From JBDIAG01 sp047974565 (GTDB lineage: Bacteria; Actinomycetota; Actinomycetes; Actinomycetales; CAWJMD01): a stretch of DNA of 64,000 nt. A program made the position numbers and the translations under genes. Each line of letters opens with the position of its first letter. Position 1 is the first letter of the stretch. Positions 7,773-17,279 of the stretch are shown one piece after another. The stretch lies in the NCBI GenBank assembly GCA_047974565.1, contig JBKECN010000077.1, forward strand, positions 19,869 through 83,868. The letters run 5' to 3'. Below the pieces are notes generated by a model, which saw nothing but the letters and a program-made list of their open reading frames with translations, was not told where the DNA came from and did no database searches.

Positions 7773-9026
7773 TCAGGAGGCCACGCCATGCTGGTAGTCG
7801 CGAGGCTCCATCACCCGGGAGACCAGGTAGCCGATGACGATCCCCCAGAAGGCCGCGCTGATGTTGAAGATCGTCAGGCCGGAGATGGTGACGACGAAGG
7901 TGACCAGGGAGCCGAGGGTGTAGGAACCGCTGAAGGCCGCCACGAACGCCCCTTGCAAGGCCCGCAGCATCGCGATGCCACCCAGGGCGAGGATGAACTC
8001 CGTCGGGGTGGCGAGCATCAGCCGGGTCAAGGTCGGCGCCAGCACCGCGGTGCCCAGGGCGAGCGCCCCGTACACCAGGGCGCCGGTGTACTGCCGGTCC
8101 TTCTCCCCGCTGGAGGTGAGGATGGCATTCGTGGGGCCGGTAACGCAGGCGCTGACGGCCCCGAAGACCGCGTTCAGCAGGCTGAAAAGCCCTGATGTGG
8201 CGGCGAAGACGTTCACCGGTGGCTCGTGCCCGGCTGCCCGCAAGACAGCGATCCCCTGGCCGTTCTGCACGATCAAGACGGTGATCGCCAGTGGCACGAC
8301 CAGTTCGAGCATGGCCTGGACGGTGAAGTCCGGGGCGGTGATGACTGGCGCGGCCAGCCATGGCCCGGACGAGCCGGACCACTGGAACTGGCCGGTGATG
8401 AGCACTGCGACCACGCCGATCACCAGGGCGCCGAGCACCGGCGGCATCAGCCGGGCCAGGCCGGGCAGGGCGGACAGAGCGATGAAGCCGATCACCATCG
8501 GGGCGGCGACGGCCGGGTTCGTCTGCACGGAGGTCACCAGATCGGTTCCAAAGCGCAGGAACACGGCGGCGACCATGGCCATGACGATCGGCATCGGGAT
8601 CGCCCGCATCACCCGGCGCATCAACCCGGAGAGCCCCAACCCCAGGCACAGCAGGCCGGTGGCGTAGAAGGCGGCCACCACCTCCGGCCACGACAGATGC
8701 TGCAGCGAGGGGCCGAGCAGCACCGTCCCGGGAATGGACCAGGCGTAACCGAAGGGGCGTCGGTACAGCAGCGACATGGTGATCGTCGCCAGACCTGCGG
8801 ACAGGAACATCCCGAAGATCCACGACGCCAGCTCCGCCCCGCTCAGCCCGCCGGCCTGGCCCACCGCCAACACCACCGCGACCGGTCCGGACGCGGAGAA
8901 GATGTAGCCGATGAGCCCGTTGGAGGCGTAGTGCGGGCCGAGGTCGCGACGCACGTCGCGCAGGCCGGCCGGCGGGCCCTCGGGCCTCTCCAGGACGTGC
9001 CGGTGCTCGGTCACGGTGGCGGACAT
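7773..9026 (-). CDS. benE: Benzoate/H+ symporter family transporter (BenE-like)
   Basis: A 417-residue protein with about twelve hydrophobic helices and BenE-family signatures such as VNVFAATSGLFSLLNAVFGA and TGPTNAILTSSGEKDRQYTG. BenE proteins import aromatic acids with protons. The ATG at 9026 follows a short hydrophilic leader. No aromatic-degradation genes are adjacent, so the substrate is open. Confidence 0.9.
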   Translation of the reverse strand: MSATVTEHRHVLERPEGPPAGLRDVRRDLGPHYASNGLIGYIFSASGPVAVVLAVGQAGGLSGAELASWIFGMFLSAGLATITMSLLYRRPFGYAWSIPGTVLLGPSLQHLSWPEVVAAFYATGLLCLGLGLSGLMRRVMRAIPMPIVMAMVAAVFLRFGTDLVTSVQTNPAVAAPMVIGFIALSALPGLARLMPPVLGALVIGVVAVLITGQFQWSGSSGPWLAAPVITAPDFTVQAMLELVVPLAITVLIVQNGQGIAVLRAAGHEPPVNVFAATSGLFSLLNAVFGAVSACVTGPTNAILTSSGEKDRQYTGALVYGALALGTAVLAPTLTRLMLATPTEFILALGGIAMLRALQGAFVAAFSGSYTLGSLVTFVVTISGLTIFNISAAFWGIVIGYLVSRVMEPRDYQHGVAS

Positions 9027-9251
9027 CGGTGTCGTGCTCCTACGGGTGTGCTGGCTCCGGAATCGAATCCCGGTCCCACGACGCCCGGGCCACCTCATCA
9101 CACCATCGATCTCGCCGAGGGGCAGCACCCTGGTCGCCCAGTAGAACCTGGGGTGGGGGTACCCGGGTGGCCCAGGGTGGGCGATACCAGGGTGAGGCGC
9201 GGGTGGAGGGGATCGCCCCGCGCATGCCGACTCGCCCGGGTGAATGATGAG

Positions 9252-10040
9252 ATGGACGCCATGACGAACCAGACCATGCAGCAGCCCTCGCCCACCCGTC
9301 GGCGTGCAGTCGTGACGGGAGCGAGTTCGGGGATCGGCGCGGCCACGGTGCGTCAACTCGTGGCCGACGGCTGGTCGGTGCTTGCGGTGGCCCGGCGTCA
9401 GGAACGCCTGGACGCCCTGGCCGCCGAGACCGGGTGCGACATCCTGGCCGCGGACATCACCTCCGACCAGGACGTGGCCCGGATCGTGCAGGCCGCCGGG
9501 CCGGACGCAACCACCCTGGTCAACAACGCCGGCGGGGCCCGCGGCACCGAGACCGTCGCCGAGGCGGACCTGGACAAGTGGCAGTGGATGTACGACGCGA
9601 ACGTGCTGGGCACGGTGCGCCTGACCAAGGCGATGCTCCCGGTGATTCGCTCGGCCGGTGGAGGCACTCTGCTGTTCGTCTCCTCGATCGCCGGACACCT
9701 CACCTACGAGGGCGGTGCCGGGTACTGCGCCGCCAAGCACGCCGAGACCGTCATCGCCGAGACCCTGCGGTTGGAACTCAACGGTGAGCCGATCCGGGTG
9801 ATCGAGATCGACCCCGGGCTGGTACACACCGAGGAGTTCTCGCTGCGCCGCCTCGGTGGGGACCAGGCTGCTGCGGACAAGGTTTACGCCGGCGTCCCCG
9901 ATCCTCTTGTCGCCGACGATGTGGCCGATGCCATCGTCTGGACACTGACCCGTCCCGCCCACGTCAACATCGACCAACTGGTGATCAAGCCGGTGGCGCA
10001 GGCCGCCCCGCACAAGACCCATCGCGTCCCGCAGAGCTGA
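9252..10040 (+). CDS. Short-chain dehydrogenase/reductase (SDR)
   Basis: A 262-residue classical SDR. The Rossmann motif TGASSGIGAA is near residue 22, NNAGG near 95, the catalytic Ser in SSIAG and YxxxK as YCAAK. The C-terminal part (IDPGLVHTEEFSLRR, then PAHVNIDQLVIKPVAQ) resembles the serine 3-dehydrogenase/YdfG-type subgroup. ATG at 9261 is an alternative start. Substrate unknown; it stands alone, divergent from the benE-like gene. Confidence 0.9.
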   Translation: MDAMTNQTMQQPSPTRRRAVVTGASSGIGAATVRQLVADGWSVLAVARRQERLDALAAETGCDILAADITSDQDVARIVQAAGPDATTLVNNAGGARGTETVAEADLDKWQWMYDANVLGTVRLTKAMLPVIRSAGGGTLLFVSSIAGHLTYEGGAGYCAAKHAETVIAETLRLELNGEPIRVIEIDPGLVHTEEFSLRRLGGDQAAADKVYAGVPDPLVADDVADAIVWTLTRPAHVNIDQLVIKPVAQAAPHKTHRVPQS

Positions 10041-10175
10041 TCTGCCTCACCCGGCGAATGCGCGAACCTTGGTGAGCCCCTACCAGACTGACCCCTGACA
10101 GACACGTCACATAACAACTCAACTCACACCAGCGTGTCGGCTTTGGTTGGTGGGCGCCGACCTTACCGTCGTGGC

Positions 10176-10346
10176 ATGGACGAGCAGAACGCCGAGGCGC
10201 AAGCACTACCGGCACGGACCTTGGTCGACACCCGGCAGGATGTACGCCCCTCTTCGGCCAACCCGCGGGACCAGATGACGGGCGAGGAACTCACCTCGGA
10301 CGACCTGGAACGCACCCTGGCGGCGCTGCGCAGCGTACGGGTCTGA
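10176..10346 (+). CDS. Small hypothetical protein (56 aa)
   Basis: An acidic, soluble 56-residue protein with no recognised motif; the last third (TGEELTSDDLERTLAALRSV) should be helical. It begins with ATG and is followed within 15 bp by a clear intrinsic terminator, which supports it as a separate transcription unit. Confidence 0.55.
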   Translation: MDEQNAEAQALPARTLVDTRQDVRPSSANPRDQMTGEELTSDDLERTLAALRSVRV

Positions 10347-10358
10347 GTCCCCCCTCAG

Positions 10359-10377
10359 GCCGGGCCCCCGGCTTTTT
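10359..10377 (+). terminator. Rho-independent terminator
   Basis: A GC-rich hairpin (gccgggcccccggc) is followed by five T residues, 12 bp after the stop of the small gene ending at 10346. Confidence 0.85.
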
Positions 10378-10406
10378 GATCCGATGCCTACGGCCCGGCT
10401 AGGGCC

Positions 10407-11129
10407 TTACCCAGACACATCCGGATCCACACCAGCCGCTTGCTGGCGCAGGTTGATGAGCCGGGCAAGCCACGACGTGAACAATTGCGTCTCGGGTTGG
10501 CCAAGGGCCTCAGGATTGGCGGCGGCATACTCGAGCAGGTCATACGCCCCAGGTGCTTCTTGACGCAGCATGGGACCCGTCCCGGTGATGGCGCTCAGGG
10601 CGCCCTCGCGCACCGCGACGGAGAGCGGACGGTCCTCTCCCAGGATGATCTGACGAAGAGTGACGCCGATGTTCGTGACCAGCACGTGAGCTGCGGCTTG
10701 CTCGGCGGGCACCACTAACCTTCCCTGCTCACTGGCCCTGCGGGTGAGTTCGCGCAGGAGTTCACTCGGCCGTGATTGCGGCGCCGGCGAGTACCCGGGA
10801 CGCACCGTGCCGTACATGAGGACGTAGAAACCCGGGTTGGCCAGGCCGAAGGCCACGTGGGTATCCCATCCCTGCCGAAGATCCTGGACGGGATCTCCCG
10901 AGCTCTCGGCTTCGGCCTTCTCGGCGAGATACAGGTCGAACCCTCGCTCGACGACCGCGTCGAGAAGACCCTGCTTGTTGCCGAAGAAGTGGTACAAGGT
11001 TGGCATCTTCACCCCAACTCGGTCACAGATGGCCCGCAGCGAGACGTCCTGACCTGGGGAGGCCGCGATCAACTCAGCGGCAGCGTCCAACAGCCGACTC
11101 CGGGTCGCCCCCGACTCCTCCGGCGCCAT
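10407..11129 (-). CDS. TetR-family transcriptional regulator
   Basis: A 240-residue protein with an N-terminal TetR helix-turn-helix (about residues 10-55; VSLRAICDRVGVKMPTLYHF, FGNKQGLLDAVVE) and a helical ligand domain. It is divergent from the SDR gene at 11196 across a short gap that contains a palindrome, so it most likely represses that SDR/NTF2-like operon and itself. Ligand unknown. Confidence 0.92.
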   Translation of the reverse strand: MAPEESGATRSRLLDAAAELIAASPGQDVSLRAICDRVGVKMPTLYHFFGNKQGLLDAVVERGFDLYLAEKAEAESSGDPVQDLRQGWDTHVAFGLANPGFYVLMYGTVRPGYSPAPQSRPSELLRELTRRASEQGRLVVPAEQAAAHVLVTNIGVTLRQIILGEDRPLSVAVREGALSAITGTGPMLRQEAPGAYDLLEYAAANPEALGQPETQLFTSWLARLINLRQQAAGVDPDVSG

Positions 11130-11149
11130 CTGGTCATCCTAGGCTGTAT

Positions 11150-11175
11150 CGATGGTATACATATACATATCATCG
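11150..11175. promoter_or_regulatory. Likely TetR operator (imperfect palindrome)
   Basis: The 26-bp site has arms CGATGGTATACAT and ATACATATCATCG, which match as an inverted repeat at 10 of 13 positions. It is AT-rich in otherwise GC-rich DNA and lies between the divergent tetR and SDR starts, where a TetR operator is expected. Confidence 0.7.
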
Positions 11176-11195
11176 AAATATCGAGGAGTTGGCAC

Positions 11196-11966
11196 ATGAC
11201 ACTTCCTTCCAAGCAAACGGCAGACCTGACCGACAAGAACGTCCTCGTCGCAGCGGGAGCCAAGAACCTCGGCGGCCTGATCAGCCGCCGCGTGGCGGCC
11301 GCCGGAGCCAATGTGGCCATCCACTACAACTCCGACTCGACCGAACGCCAGGCCCAGGAGACTCTCGCGGACGTGGAGCTTCTGGGCGCTCGAGGAGTGC
11401 TGTTGCGTGGTGACCTCACCCGGCCGGCGAACGTGCGGACACTCTTCGGCGATGCCGAGGCCGCCCTGGGCCCGATCGACGTCGCGGTCAACACCGTGGG
11501 AAAGGTGCTGCGTAAGCCCATCGTCGACACCACCGAAGACGAGTACGACTCGATGTTCGACATCAACGCCAAGGCCGCCTACTTCTTCATCAAGGAAGCG
11601 GGTCTGCACCTGGCCGACGGGGGGAAGATCATCACGATCGTCACGTCGCTGCTGGCGGCATTCACCGACGGCTACTCGACATACGCCGGGGGGAAATCCC
11701 CGGTCGAGCACTTCACCCGGGCCGCTGCCAAGGAGTTCGCCAGCCGCGGTATCTCGGTTACCGCGGTGGCGCCAGGCCCGATGGATACCCCGTTCTTCTA
11801 TGGTCAGGAGACGCCAGAACGGGTCGCCTTCCACAAGTCTCAAGCCATGGGCAACCAGTTGACCTCCATCGAGGACATCGCACCCATCGTCACCTTCCTG
11901 GCCACCGACGGTTGGTGGATCACCGGGCAGACAATCTTCGCTAACGGCGGCTACACGACCCGTTGA
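11196..11966 (+). CDS. SDR-family oxidoreductase
   Basis: A 256-residue SDR. The cofactor loop is unusual (AAGAKNLGG rather than TGxxxGIG), as in some enoyl-ACP-reductase-like SDRs; further on are NTVGK (for NNAG), the serine in TIVTSLL and the YSTYAGGKSP segment with Tyr and Lys in the YxxxK spacing, then APGPMDTPFF. The ATG is preceded by GAGGAG. It is probably under the control of the divergent TetR and is co-transcribed with the NTF2-like gene 33 bp downstream. Confidence 0.9.
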   Translation: MTLPSKQTADLTDKNVLVAAGAKNLGGLISRRVAAAGANVAIHYNSDSTERQAQETLADVELLGARGVLLRGDLTRPANVRTLFGDAEAALGPIDVAVNTVGKVLRKPIVDTTEDEYDSMFDINAKAAYFFIKEAGLHLADGGKIITIVTSLLAAFTDGYSTYAGGKSPVEHFTRAAAKEFASRGISVTAVAPGPMDTPFFYGQETPERVAFHKSQAMGNQLTSIEDIAPIVTFLATDGWWITGQTIFANGGYTTR

Positions 11967-11999
11967 ACCAGGCCCCTCACCTAGAAAGCACACAACGAT

Positions 12000-12332
12000 A
12001 TGACTAGCAATCCCGTCATCCCAGAGCCCGTCGCCTCCTTCATTCAGAAGGTGAACGACCATGATCAGACAGGTTTTCTCGACGCCTTCACCGACGACGG
12101 CGTGGTCGATGACTGGGGGCGAACCTTCACCGGCAGGCAGGAGATCGCCGGGTGGAGCGAGGTGGAGTTCATCGGCTCCAAGGGCGTGTTGACCGTGGAG
12201 AAGGTCAGCGTCGCCGGCAGCCAGGTCACGGTGGAGGGCGACTGGCGCTCGAACCATGCCAACGGGCAGTCGAGGTTCGTCTTCGAGGTCGCCGACGACA
12301 AACTCTCCAGGATGACCATCCGGCAAGGTTGA
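12000..12332 (+). CDS. NTF2-like / SnoaL-fold protein
   Basis: A 110-residue single-domain protein with the NTF2-like pattern (VASFIQKVNDHDQTGFLDAF, then DDGVVDDWGRTFTGRQEI). Such proteins are small ligand-binding or isomerase-type folds, often partners of SDR enzymes. It follows the SDR gene in the same direction with AGAAAG upstream of the start. Confidence 0.82.
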   Translation: MTSNPVIPEPVASFIQKVNDHDQTGFLDAFTDDGVVDDWGRTFTGRQEIAGWSEVEFIGSKGVLTVEKVSVAGSQVTVEGDWRSNHANGQSRFVFEVADDKLSRMTIRQG

Positions 12333-12436
12333 GGCCCGCGCAGCACGCGCCCCGGAAGTGCCCAGCCCTTGTGCAGGGCCGTCACCGGTTGCCAGGTTCG
12401 TGAGCCGCCCCCGCGGGCCCTACGCTTGAGCGCGCT

Positions 12437-14230
12437 ATGGCACATCTACTGGGGGCCGAGGCCCTGCACCTGGAGTTCCCCACCACCGTCGTCTTCGACT
12501 CGGTCTCCCTCGGCGTGGACGAAGGCGACCGGATCGGCGTGGTCGGACGCAACGGCGACGGCAAGTCGAGCCTGCTGGCGATGCTGTCCGGTGCCTTGGA
12601 GCCACAGTCGGGGCGGGTGACCCGGCGCAGCGGGGTGCGCTTCGGGGTGCTCGGCCAGGGTGACGACCTCGACCCGGCCATGACGGTGGCCGAGACGATC
12701 GTCGGTGATCGTCCCGAACATGAATGGGCCGGGGACCCCCGGATCCGCGAGGTGATCGCCGGACTCGTCGCCGACATCGCCTGGCAGGCGCGCACCGCGG
12801 ACCTCAGCGGTGGCCAGCGTCGCCGGGTGGCCCTGGCTGCCCTGCTGGTCGGTGACTGGGACCTCATCGCGCTCGACGAGCCGACGAACCACCTCGACGT
12901 CGAAGGCATCTCCTGGCTCGCCGAGCACCTCAAGCGGCGGTGGAGTGCGTCGGCGGGTGGCCTGCTCGTCATCACCCACGACAGGTGGTTCCTGGACGAG
13001 GTGTGCACCCGCACCTGGGAGGTGCACGACGGCATCGTCGAGCCCTTCGAGGGTGGGTACGCCGCCTACGTGCTGCAGCGGGTCGAGCGTGATCGGATCG
13101 CGGCGTCCGCCGAGACCAAGCGGCAGAACCTCATGCGCAAGGAACTGGCCTGGCTGCGACGGGGCCCACCGGCCCGCACGTCCAAGCCAAGGTTCCGGAT
13201 CGAGGCCGCCAACGCTCTCATCGCCGATGTGCCTCCAGTGCGTAACCCCGTTGAGCTGCAACGCCTTGCAGTGGCCCGGCTGGGCAAGGACGTGGTTGAC
13301 ATCGAGGACGCCGGAGTGAGTTTCGGCGACCACGAAGTGCTGCGCGAAGTGACCTGGCGGATCGGCCCAGGCGAACGCACCGGGATCCTCGGCGCCAACG
13401 GGGCCGGCAAGTCCACCCTGCTCGGTCTGGTCACCGGGTCAATAACCCCGACGAGCGGACGGGTCAAGCGGGGCAAGACCGTCCGGGTCGCGATGCTCGA
13501 CCAGCAGTTCAGTCAACTGGACGAGATCCGCGCCGACCGGGTGCGCGAGGTCCTCGCCCGCACCAAGACCACCTTCACCATCGAGGGCCGGGACACCACC
13601 CCGGCGCAACTGCTCGAACGCCTGGGCTTTGCACGCGAACATCTCTCGGCCCGGGTCGAGGATCTGTCCGGTGGCCAGAAACGACGGTTGCAACTGCTCA
13701 TGCTGCTGCTCTCCGAGCCGAACGTCATCGTCCTGGACGAGCCGACCAATGACGTCGACGCGGACATGCTGGCGGCCACCGAAGACCTACTCGACTCGTG
13801 GCCCGGCACCCTCATCGTCGTCTCGCACGACCGGTACCTGCTCGAGCGGGTCACCGACCAGCAGTACGCGATCCTGGACGGGCGGCTGCGGCACGTCCCG
13901 GGCGGTGTCGATGAGTATCTGCGGCTGCGGCACGAGCAGGGCACGTCGCCCGTGAGCTTCTCGGGCGGCACCGCTGAGCCCACGCCGGCGCGTGGCCCGG
14001 ACACGCTGACCGGGGCGGACCGGCGTGCCACTCAGAAGGAGATCGCCTCCATCGAGCGGCAATTGGACAAGCTGCACGCCCGGGTGCAGAAGGCTCACCA
14101 GCAGATGGTCGAACACGATCAGAGCGACTATGCAGGCCTGCTGAAGATCGGCGACGACCTCAAACGGCTCGAGGCGGAGGCCGGTGGCCTGGAGGAGCGC
14201 TGGCTGGAACTCTCCGATCTGCTGGAGTGA
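12437..14230 (+). CDS. ABC-F family ATPase, Uup-like
   Basis: A 597-residue protein with two ABC domains and no membrane segments: Walker A GRNGDGKSS and GANGAGKST, signatures LSGGQRRR and LSGGQKRR, and Walker B LIALDEPTNHLD and VIVLDEPTNDVD. A C-terminal coiled coil (about residues 530-595) matches the Uup-type DNA/ribosome-binding extension. ABC-F proteins act on ribosomes. In many actinomycetes such a gene lies near ispE/rsmA, which are about 5 kb away here. Confidence 0.93.
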   Translation: MAHLLGAEALHLEFPTTVVFDSVSLGVDEGDRIGVVGRNGDGKSSLLAMLSGALEPQSGRVTRRSGVRFGVLGQGDDLDPAMTVAETIVGDRPEHEWAGDPRIREVIAGLVADIAWQARTADLSGGQRRRVALAALLVGDWDLIALDEPTNHLDVEGISWLAEHLKRRWSASAGGLLVITHDRWFLDEVCTRTWEVHDGIVEPFEGGYAAYVLQRVERDRIAASAETKRQNLMRKELAWLRRGPPARTSKPRFRIEAANALIADVPPVRNPVELQRLAVARLGKDVVDIEDAGVSFGDHEVLREVTWRIGPGERTGILGANGAGKSTLLGLVTGSITPTSGRVKRGKTVRVAMLDQQFSQLDEIRADRVREVLARTKTTFTIEGRDTTPAQLLERLGFAREHLSARVEDLSGGQKRRLQLLMLLLSEPNVIVLDEPTNDVDADMLAATEDLLDSWPGTLIVVSHDRYLLERVTDQQYAILDGRLRHVPGGVDEYLRLRHEQGTSPVSFSGGTAEPTPARGPDTLTGADRRATQKEIASIERQLDKLHARVQKAHQQMVEHDQSDYAGLLKIGDDLKRLEAEAGGLEERWLELSDLLE

Positions 14231-14307
14231 CCTGGAAGGCGATACGTCATGGGCACGGGCGGGCGACAGGGCGATCCGTCACCCGATGGCAGGCACCCGT
14301 TGCGCGC

Positions 14308-14751
14308 TCATTGCTGTTGCTGCCGTGTCGCTTCCACGTGTAGCGCGGCGACGGCGAGTTCGTGGTCCTGAGTCGACTCCAGCCCGGAGACGGCCAGAAC
14401 CCCGACCACACACCCACTCACCACGATCGGCACCGCACCTCCGTACGGGGCGTACTCGCCGCGAGTCAGCGCGAAGTCCTCGAAGAAGGCGGGATTGTGC
14501 TGCACCAGATCGTGGTAAACGGCCAGCGACGAGCGAGCGAAGCGCCTGACCACCCGGGACTTGCGTTCGGCCCACCCGTCGTTGTCGGCGCTGGTTCCGG
14601 GCATGGCGGCGTGGAATACCCGCTGCTCGCCGAGGGTGATGCTCACCACGACGGCGTGGCCGTCGCGACGACACGTCTCGACCAGGGCCCTTCCGAGCTG
14701 CCAGGCCTCGTCGTGGCCGAAGCGGGTCAACTGTACGGGTTCATGGTTCAT
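14308..14751 (-). CDS. UPF0303 / heme-degrading-domain (GlcG/HbpS-like) protein
   Basis: A 147-residue protein of the DUF336 fold; the LGEQRVFHAAMPGTSADNDG and WAERKSRVVRRFARSSLA segments match the UPF0303 subgroup. Family members bind small ligands or heme, but the exact activity is uncertain. It lies 52 bp downstream of the quinone-oxidoreductase-like gene on the same strand, so co-transcription is likely. Confidence 0.85.
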   Translation of the reverse strand: MNHEPVQLTRFGHDEAWQLGRALVETCRRDGHAVVVSITLGEQRVFHAAMPGTSADNDGWAERKSRVVRRFARSSLAVYHDLVQHNPAFFEDFALTRGEYAPYGGAVPIVVSGCVVGVLAVSGLESTQDHELAVAALHVEATRQQQQ

Positions 14752-14803
14752 CTGCTGTTCCCCTTGTCGATCAGTGTGGTTGACCACGGTCCTGGCGGAG
14801 TGC

Positions 14804-15805
14804 TCACTCGCCGTGGGGATCTGCGTCGAGGACGACCACCGCCTTGCCCCCGACCCGGCCGGCCTCCATGTCCTCATGAGCGGTGACGATGTCGTCCAGC
14901 CGATAGGACTTGCCCACCGGGATGACCGCGCGTCCGTCGGCCACGGCGCCCAGGAACTCCTGCAGGGTCTGGGATGACAGGTCGTTGGCCTCACCCGAAT
15001 AGGCGGTGAGGCGAACACCGTTGGGCAGCCAGTCCATCGGATAGAAGTCGGGGATCGACCACTGGTCGGACAGCATTCCGGTGAAACACACCACTCCACC
15101 GGTGCGCACCGCGGTCAGGGTGTCCTTCATCACGTTCGCCCCCACGAGTTCGACCGCACCGTCGACGTCCTCGGGCAACAGCGCGCGCAGCGCGGGTGCG
15201 ATCGAGCCATCGTCGATGAGGATGTGGTCGACCCCGACCGACTCCAGCAGCGGACGGGCCTGAGCCCGTCGCGTGGTGGAGTACACCGTCATTCCCCGCA
15301 GTTTGCCCAGCACCGCCAGGGCAAGACCGATCGAGGAGGTTCCACCTCGGATCAGTAACGACTGCCCCCGTTGGGCCTGCAACCCCACACGCAGCGACCC
15401 GTCGGCGGTCTGCAGCATCTCCGGGACCGCGCCCAACTGCGCCCAGGACAGCGAACTCGTAAAGGGCAGAACCTGCGAGGCCGGGACGACGACGTACTCG
15501 GCATAGCCTCCATCGAAGGTCCGGCCCATCCCTCCCATCATCGTCATCACCCTCGTCCCCGAAACGAACTCGCCACCGGGAGCCGATTCGACGATGCCGG
15601 TGGCCTCGATCCCGGGAATCCGGGGGAAGGACCCGGTGGAGGCCATCCCCCGCCGGAAGTGCAACTCGGATCTGTTGAGGCCGAACGCCTTCACGCGAAT
15701 GCGCACCTCGCCGTCGTCCGGTTCAGGGATCGGCACCTCGCTGATCTGCATGATGTCGGGCGGACCCGGCTCGGAGACGACAACAGCGCGCATGGTCTGG
15801 TTCAT
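14804..15805 (-). CDS. Zinc-independent medium-chain dehydrogenase (quinone oxidoreductase-like)
   Basis: A 333-residue MDR-family protein. The N-terminal GroES-like half has VKAFGLNRSELHFRRG and PGIEATG, and the Rossmann half has IRGGTSSIGLA. Zinc ligands of true alcohol dehydrogenases are not evident, which points to an NADPH:quinone reductase-like enzyme. It starts with ATG at 15805 and is followed by the UPF0303 gene. Substrate unknown. Confidence 0.9.
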   Translation of the reverse strand: MNQTMRAVVVSEPGPPDIMQISEVPIPEPDDGEVRIRVKAFGLNRSELHFRRGMASTGSFPRIPGIEATGIVESAPGGEFVSGTRVMTMMGGMGRTFDGGYAEYVVVPASQVLPFTSSLSWAQLGAVPEMLQTADGSLRVGLQAQRGQSLLIRGGTSSIGLALAVLGKLRGMTVYSTTRRAQARPLLESVGVDHILIDDGSIAPALRALLPEDVDGAVELVGANVMKDTLTAVRTGGVVCFTGMLSDQWSIPDFYPMDWLPNGVRLTAYSGEANDLSSQTLQEFLGAVADGRAVIPVGKSYRLDDIVTAHEDMEAGRVGGKAVVVLDADPHGE

Positions 15806-16060
15806 GACAGTGCCTCCGGGTGAGGGCGGTGAGGGTCGGGGCCGGACGTGGCCGTCCGGCGGGTGCCGGGCAATGAGCGAGGGCGCGGACGAGGCACCCG
15901 CACGTACCGCAAGGTCAGCCATGGCGTGGGTCGGCAGGTCGACCGAGGAGGTCCGGCCGGCGGCAGGGCACCGCCGGTGCGGTGGGGCCGTCCCCACGAG
16001 GTGTGCCAGGTGGCAGCGGGCGTGCAGCCGGCGGGGTCATCGGTCATTGGACGCCGGGAC

Positions 16061-17275
16061 CTACCGCGGACGCACTCGGATGGTGAATCCGGTGAGTTTG
16101 TAGCCCTCGACGAGTTCCTCCCATTGGACACTCGGGGGGCTGACCAGGGTGACGTCCTCGACCAGCAGCCGGCTCAGCAGCACCTCGGTCTCGGCGATCG
16201 CCAGGAAGTTGCCGGGGCACCGATGCTGTCCTTCACCGAAGCTCAAGCCCTCGGGCCGGGTGGCTGTCGGCAGTTCGCGTGCGGGGCACAGCCGATCCGG
16301 CTCGGTGCCGAAGACCTCAGGGTCGACGTTCGTCACCCGCAGGTACAGGTCGAGCAGGGCTCCCTTGGCGATCTGGTAGGTCCGGCCGTCGGCGCTGAGG
16401 GTGAAGTCACGGTCGGCTCGTCGGTGCAGGTGCCCGACTACTGGCTCCAGGCGGAGGATCTCCAGCAGGATCGCGTGCCGCTTGGGGGTGTCGGCGGCCT
16501 GGAAGTCCGCCCGCAGCTGCTCGTTCTCCAGCAGATGCCACAGGGCCACCTGGAGGAACTCGCGGGTGGTGATCATCCCGGCCGCACCGTAGGTGATGCA
16601 CTCGGTGACGATCTCCACCTCGCGGTAGCCGCTGTCCAGGAGGTGCGAGATGACGTTGTGGCCTGGCTGGGCCCGGTTGGCACGAACGGCGGGGTGCACG
16701 TCCCGCCACCAGAACCACACGGTGCGGGAGTTGGAGATGAGGAAGGTTCGCACCTGCTGGAACCGGGAGACCCGTTGGCCGGGCAGCACCGCCGGGACCG
16801 CGAAGAGCCTGCCCAACCTGATGGCGAGCCCGTCCACGTCGTGAACTCCGAGGCCGATGACGTGCGCGGCGATGCGCACCGACAGCCGATAGGTCTGGGC
16901 GGTGAAGTCGCTGACGTCCTCGGCCAGCATCGCGGCGACGATCTCCTCGGACGCCTCCTCGATCACTGGCCGGTGAGTCGTCTGCACCGCCTTGGGGGTG
17001 AAGTACTGGGCCACCTTGGTGCGGTAGGCGCGGTGGTCCTCACCGGTGCCGTACAGGATCGGCAGCCGCAGGCCCTTGAGCTGGGAGGCCAGGTACTCGG
17101 CGTTGAAACCGGACTGGGTGGTGGCATCGTTGAGCCGCAGCACCTCACGGGCCAGTGCGTGGGACCGGATGTGCCACACATCGCCGATCAACTCCACGGG
17201 TGGGCTCACCCGCTCCCCTGCACGGTCGACCCGACGATCCGAGTAGGGGCATTCAACCTCGGGTTCAGCACTCAC
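16061..17275 (-). CDS. Cytochrome P450
   Basis: A 404-residue P450. The ExxR helix reads EILR, the heme loop FGEGQHRCPG (Cys near residue 351), and the I-helix oxygen-binding segment GAAGMITT. It is soluble, without an N-terminal anchor, as usual for bacterial P450s. The GTG start lies 4 bp after the ispE stop, so it is likely translated from the same message. No ferredoxin or reductase gene is nearby, so its electron donors are encoded elsewhere. Confidence 0.95.
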   Translation of the reverse strand: MSAEPEVECPYSDRRVDRAGERVSPPVELIGDVWHIRSHALAREVLRLNDATTQSGFNAEYLASQLKGLRLPILYGTGEDHRAYRTKVAQYFTPKAVQTTHRPVIEEASEEIVAAMLAEDVSDFTAQTYRLSVRIAAHVIGLGVHDVDGLAIRLGRLFAVPAVLPGQRVSRFQQVRTFLISNSRTVWFWWRDVHPAVRANRAQPGHNVISHLLDSGYREVEIVTECITYGAAGMITTREFLQVALWHLLENEQLRADFQAADTPKRHAILLEILRLEPVVGHLHRRADRDFTLSADGRTYQIAKGALLDLYLRVTNVDPEVFGTEPDRLCPARELPTATRPEGLSFGEGQHRCPGNFLAIAETEVLLSRLLVEDVTLVSPPSVQWEELVEGYKLTGFTIRVRPR

Positions 17276-17279
17276 GGCG

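Noticed and set aside
7773..10022. A 749-residue transporter fusion
   Set aside because: The frame upstream of 9026 is antisense to the SDR gene and lacks protein character; the BenE family start is at 9026.
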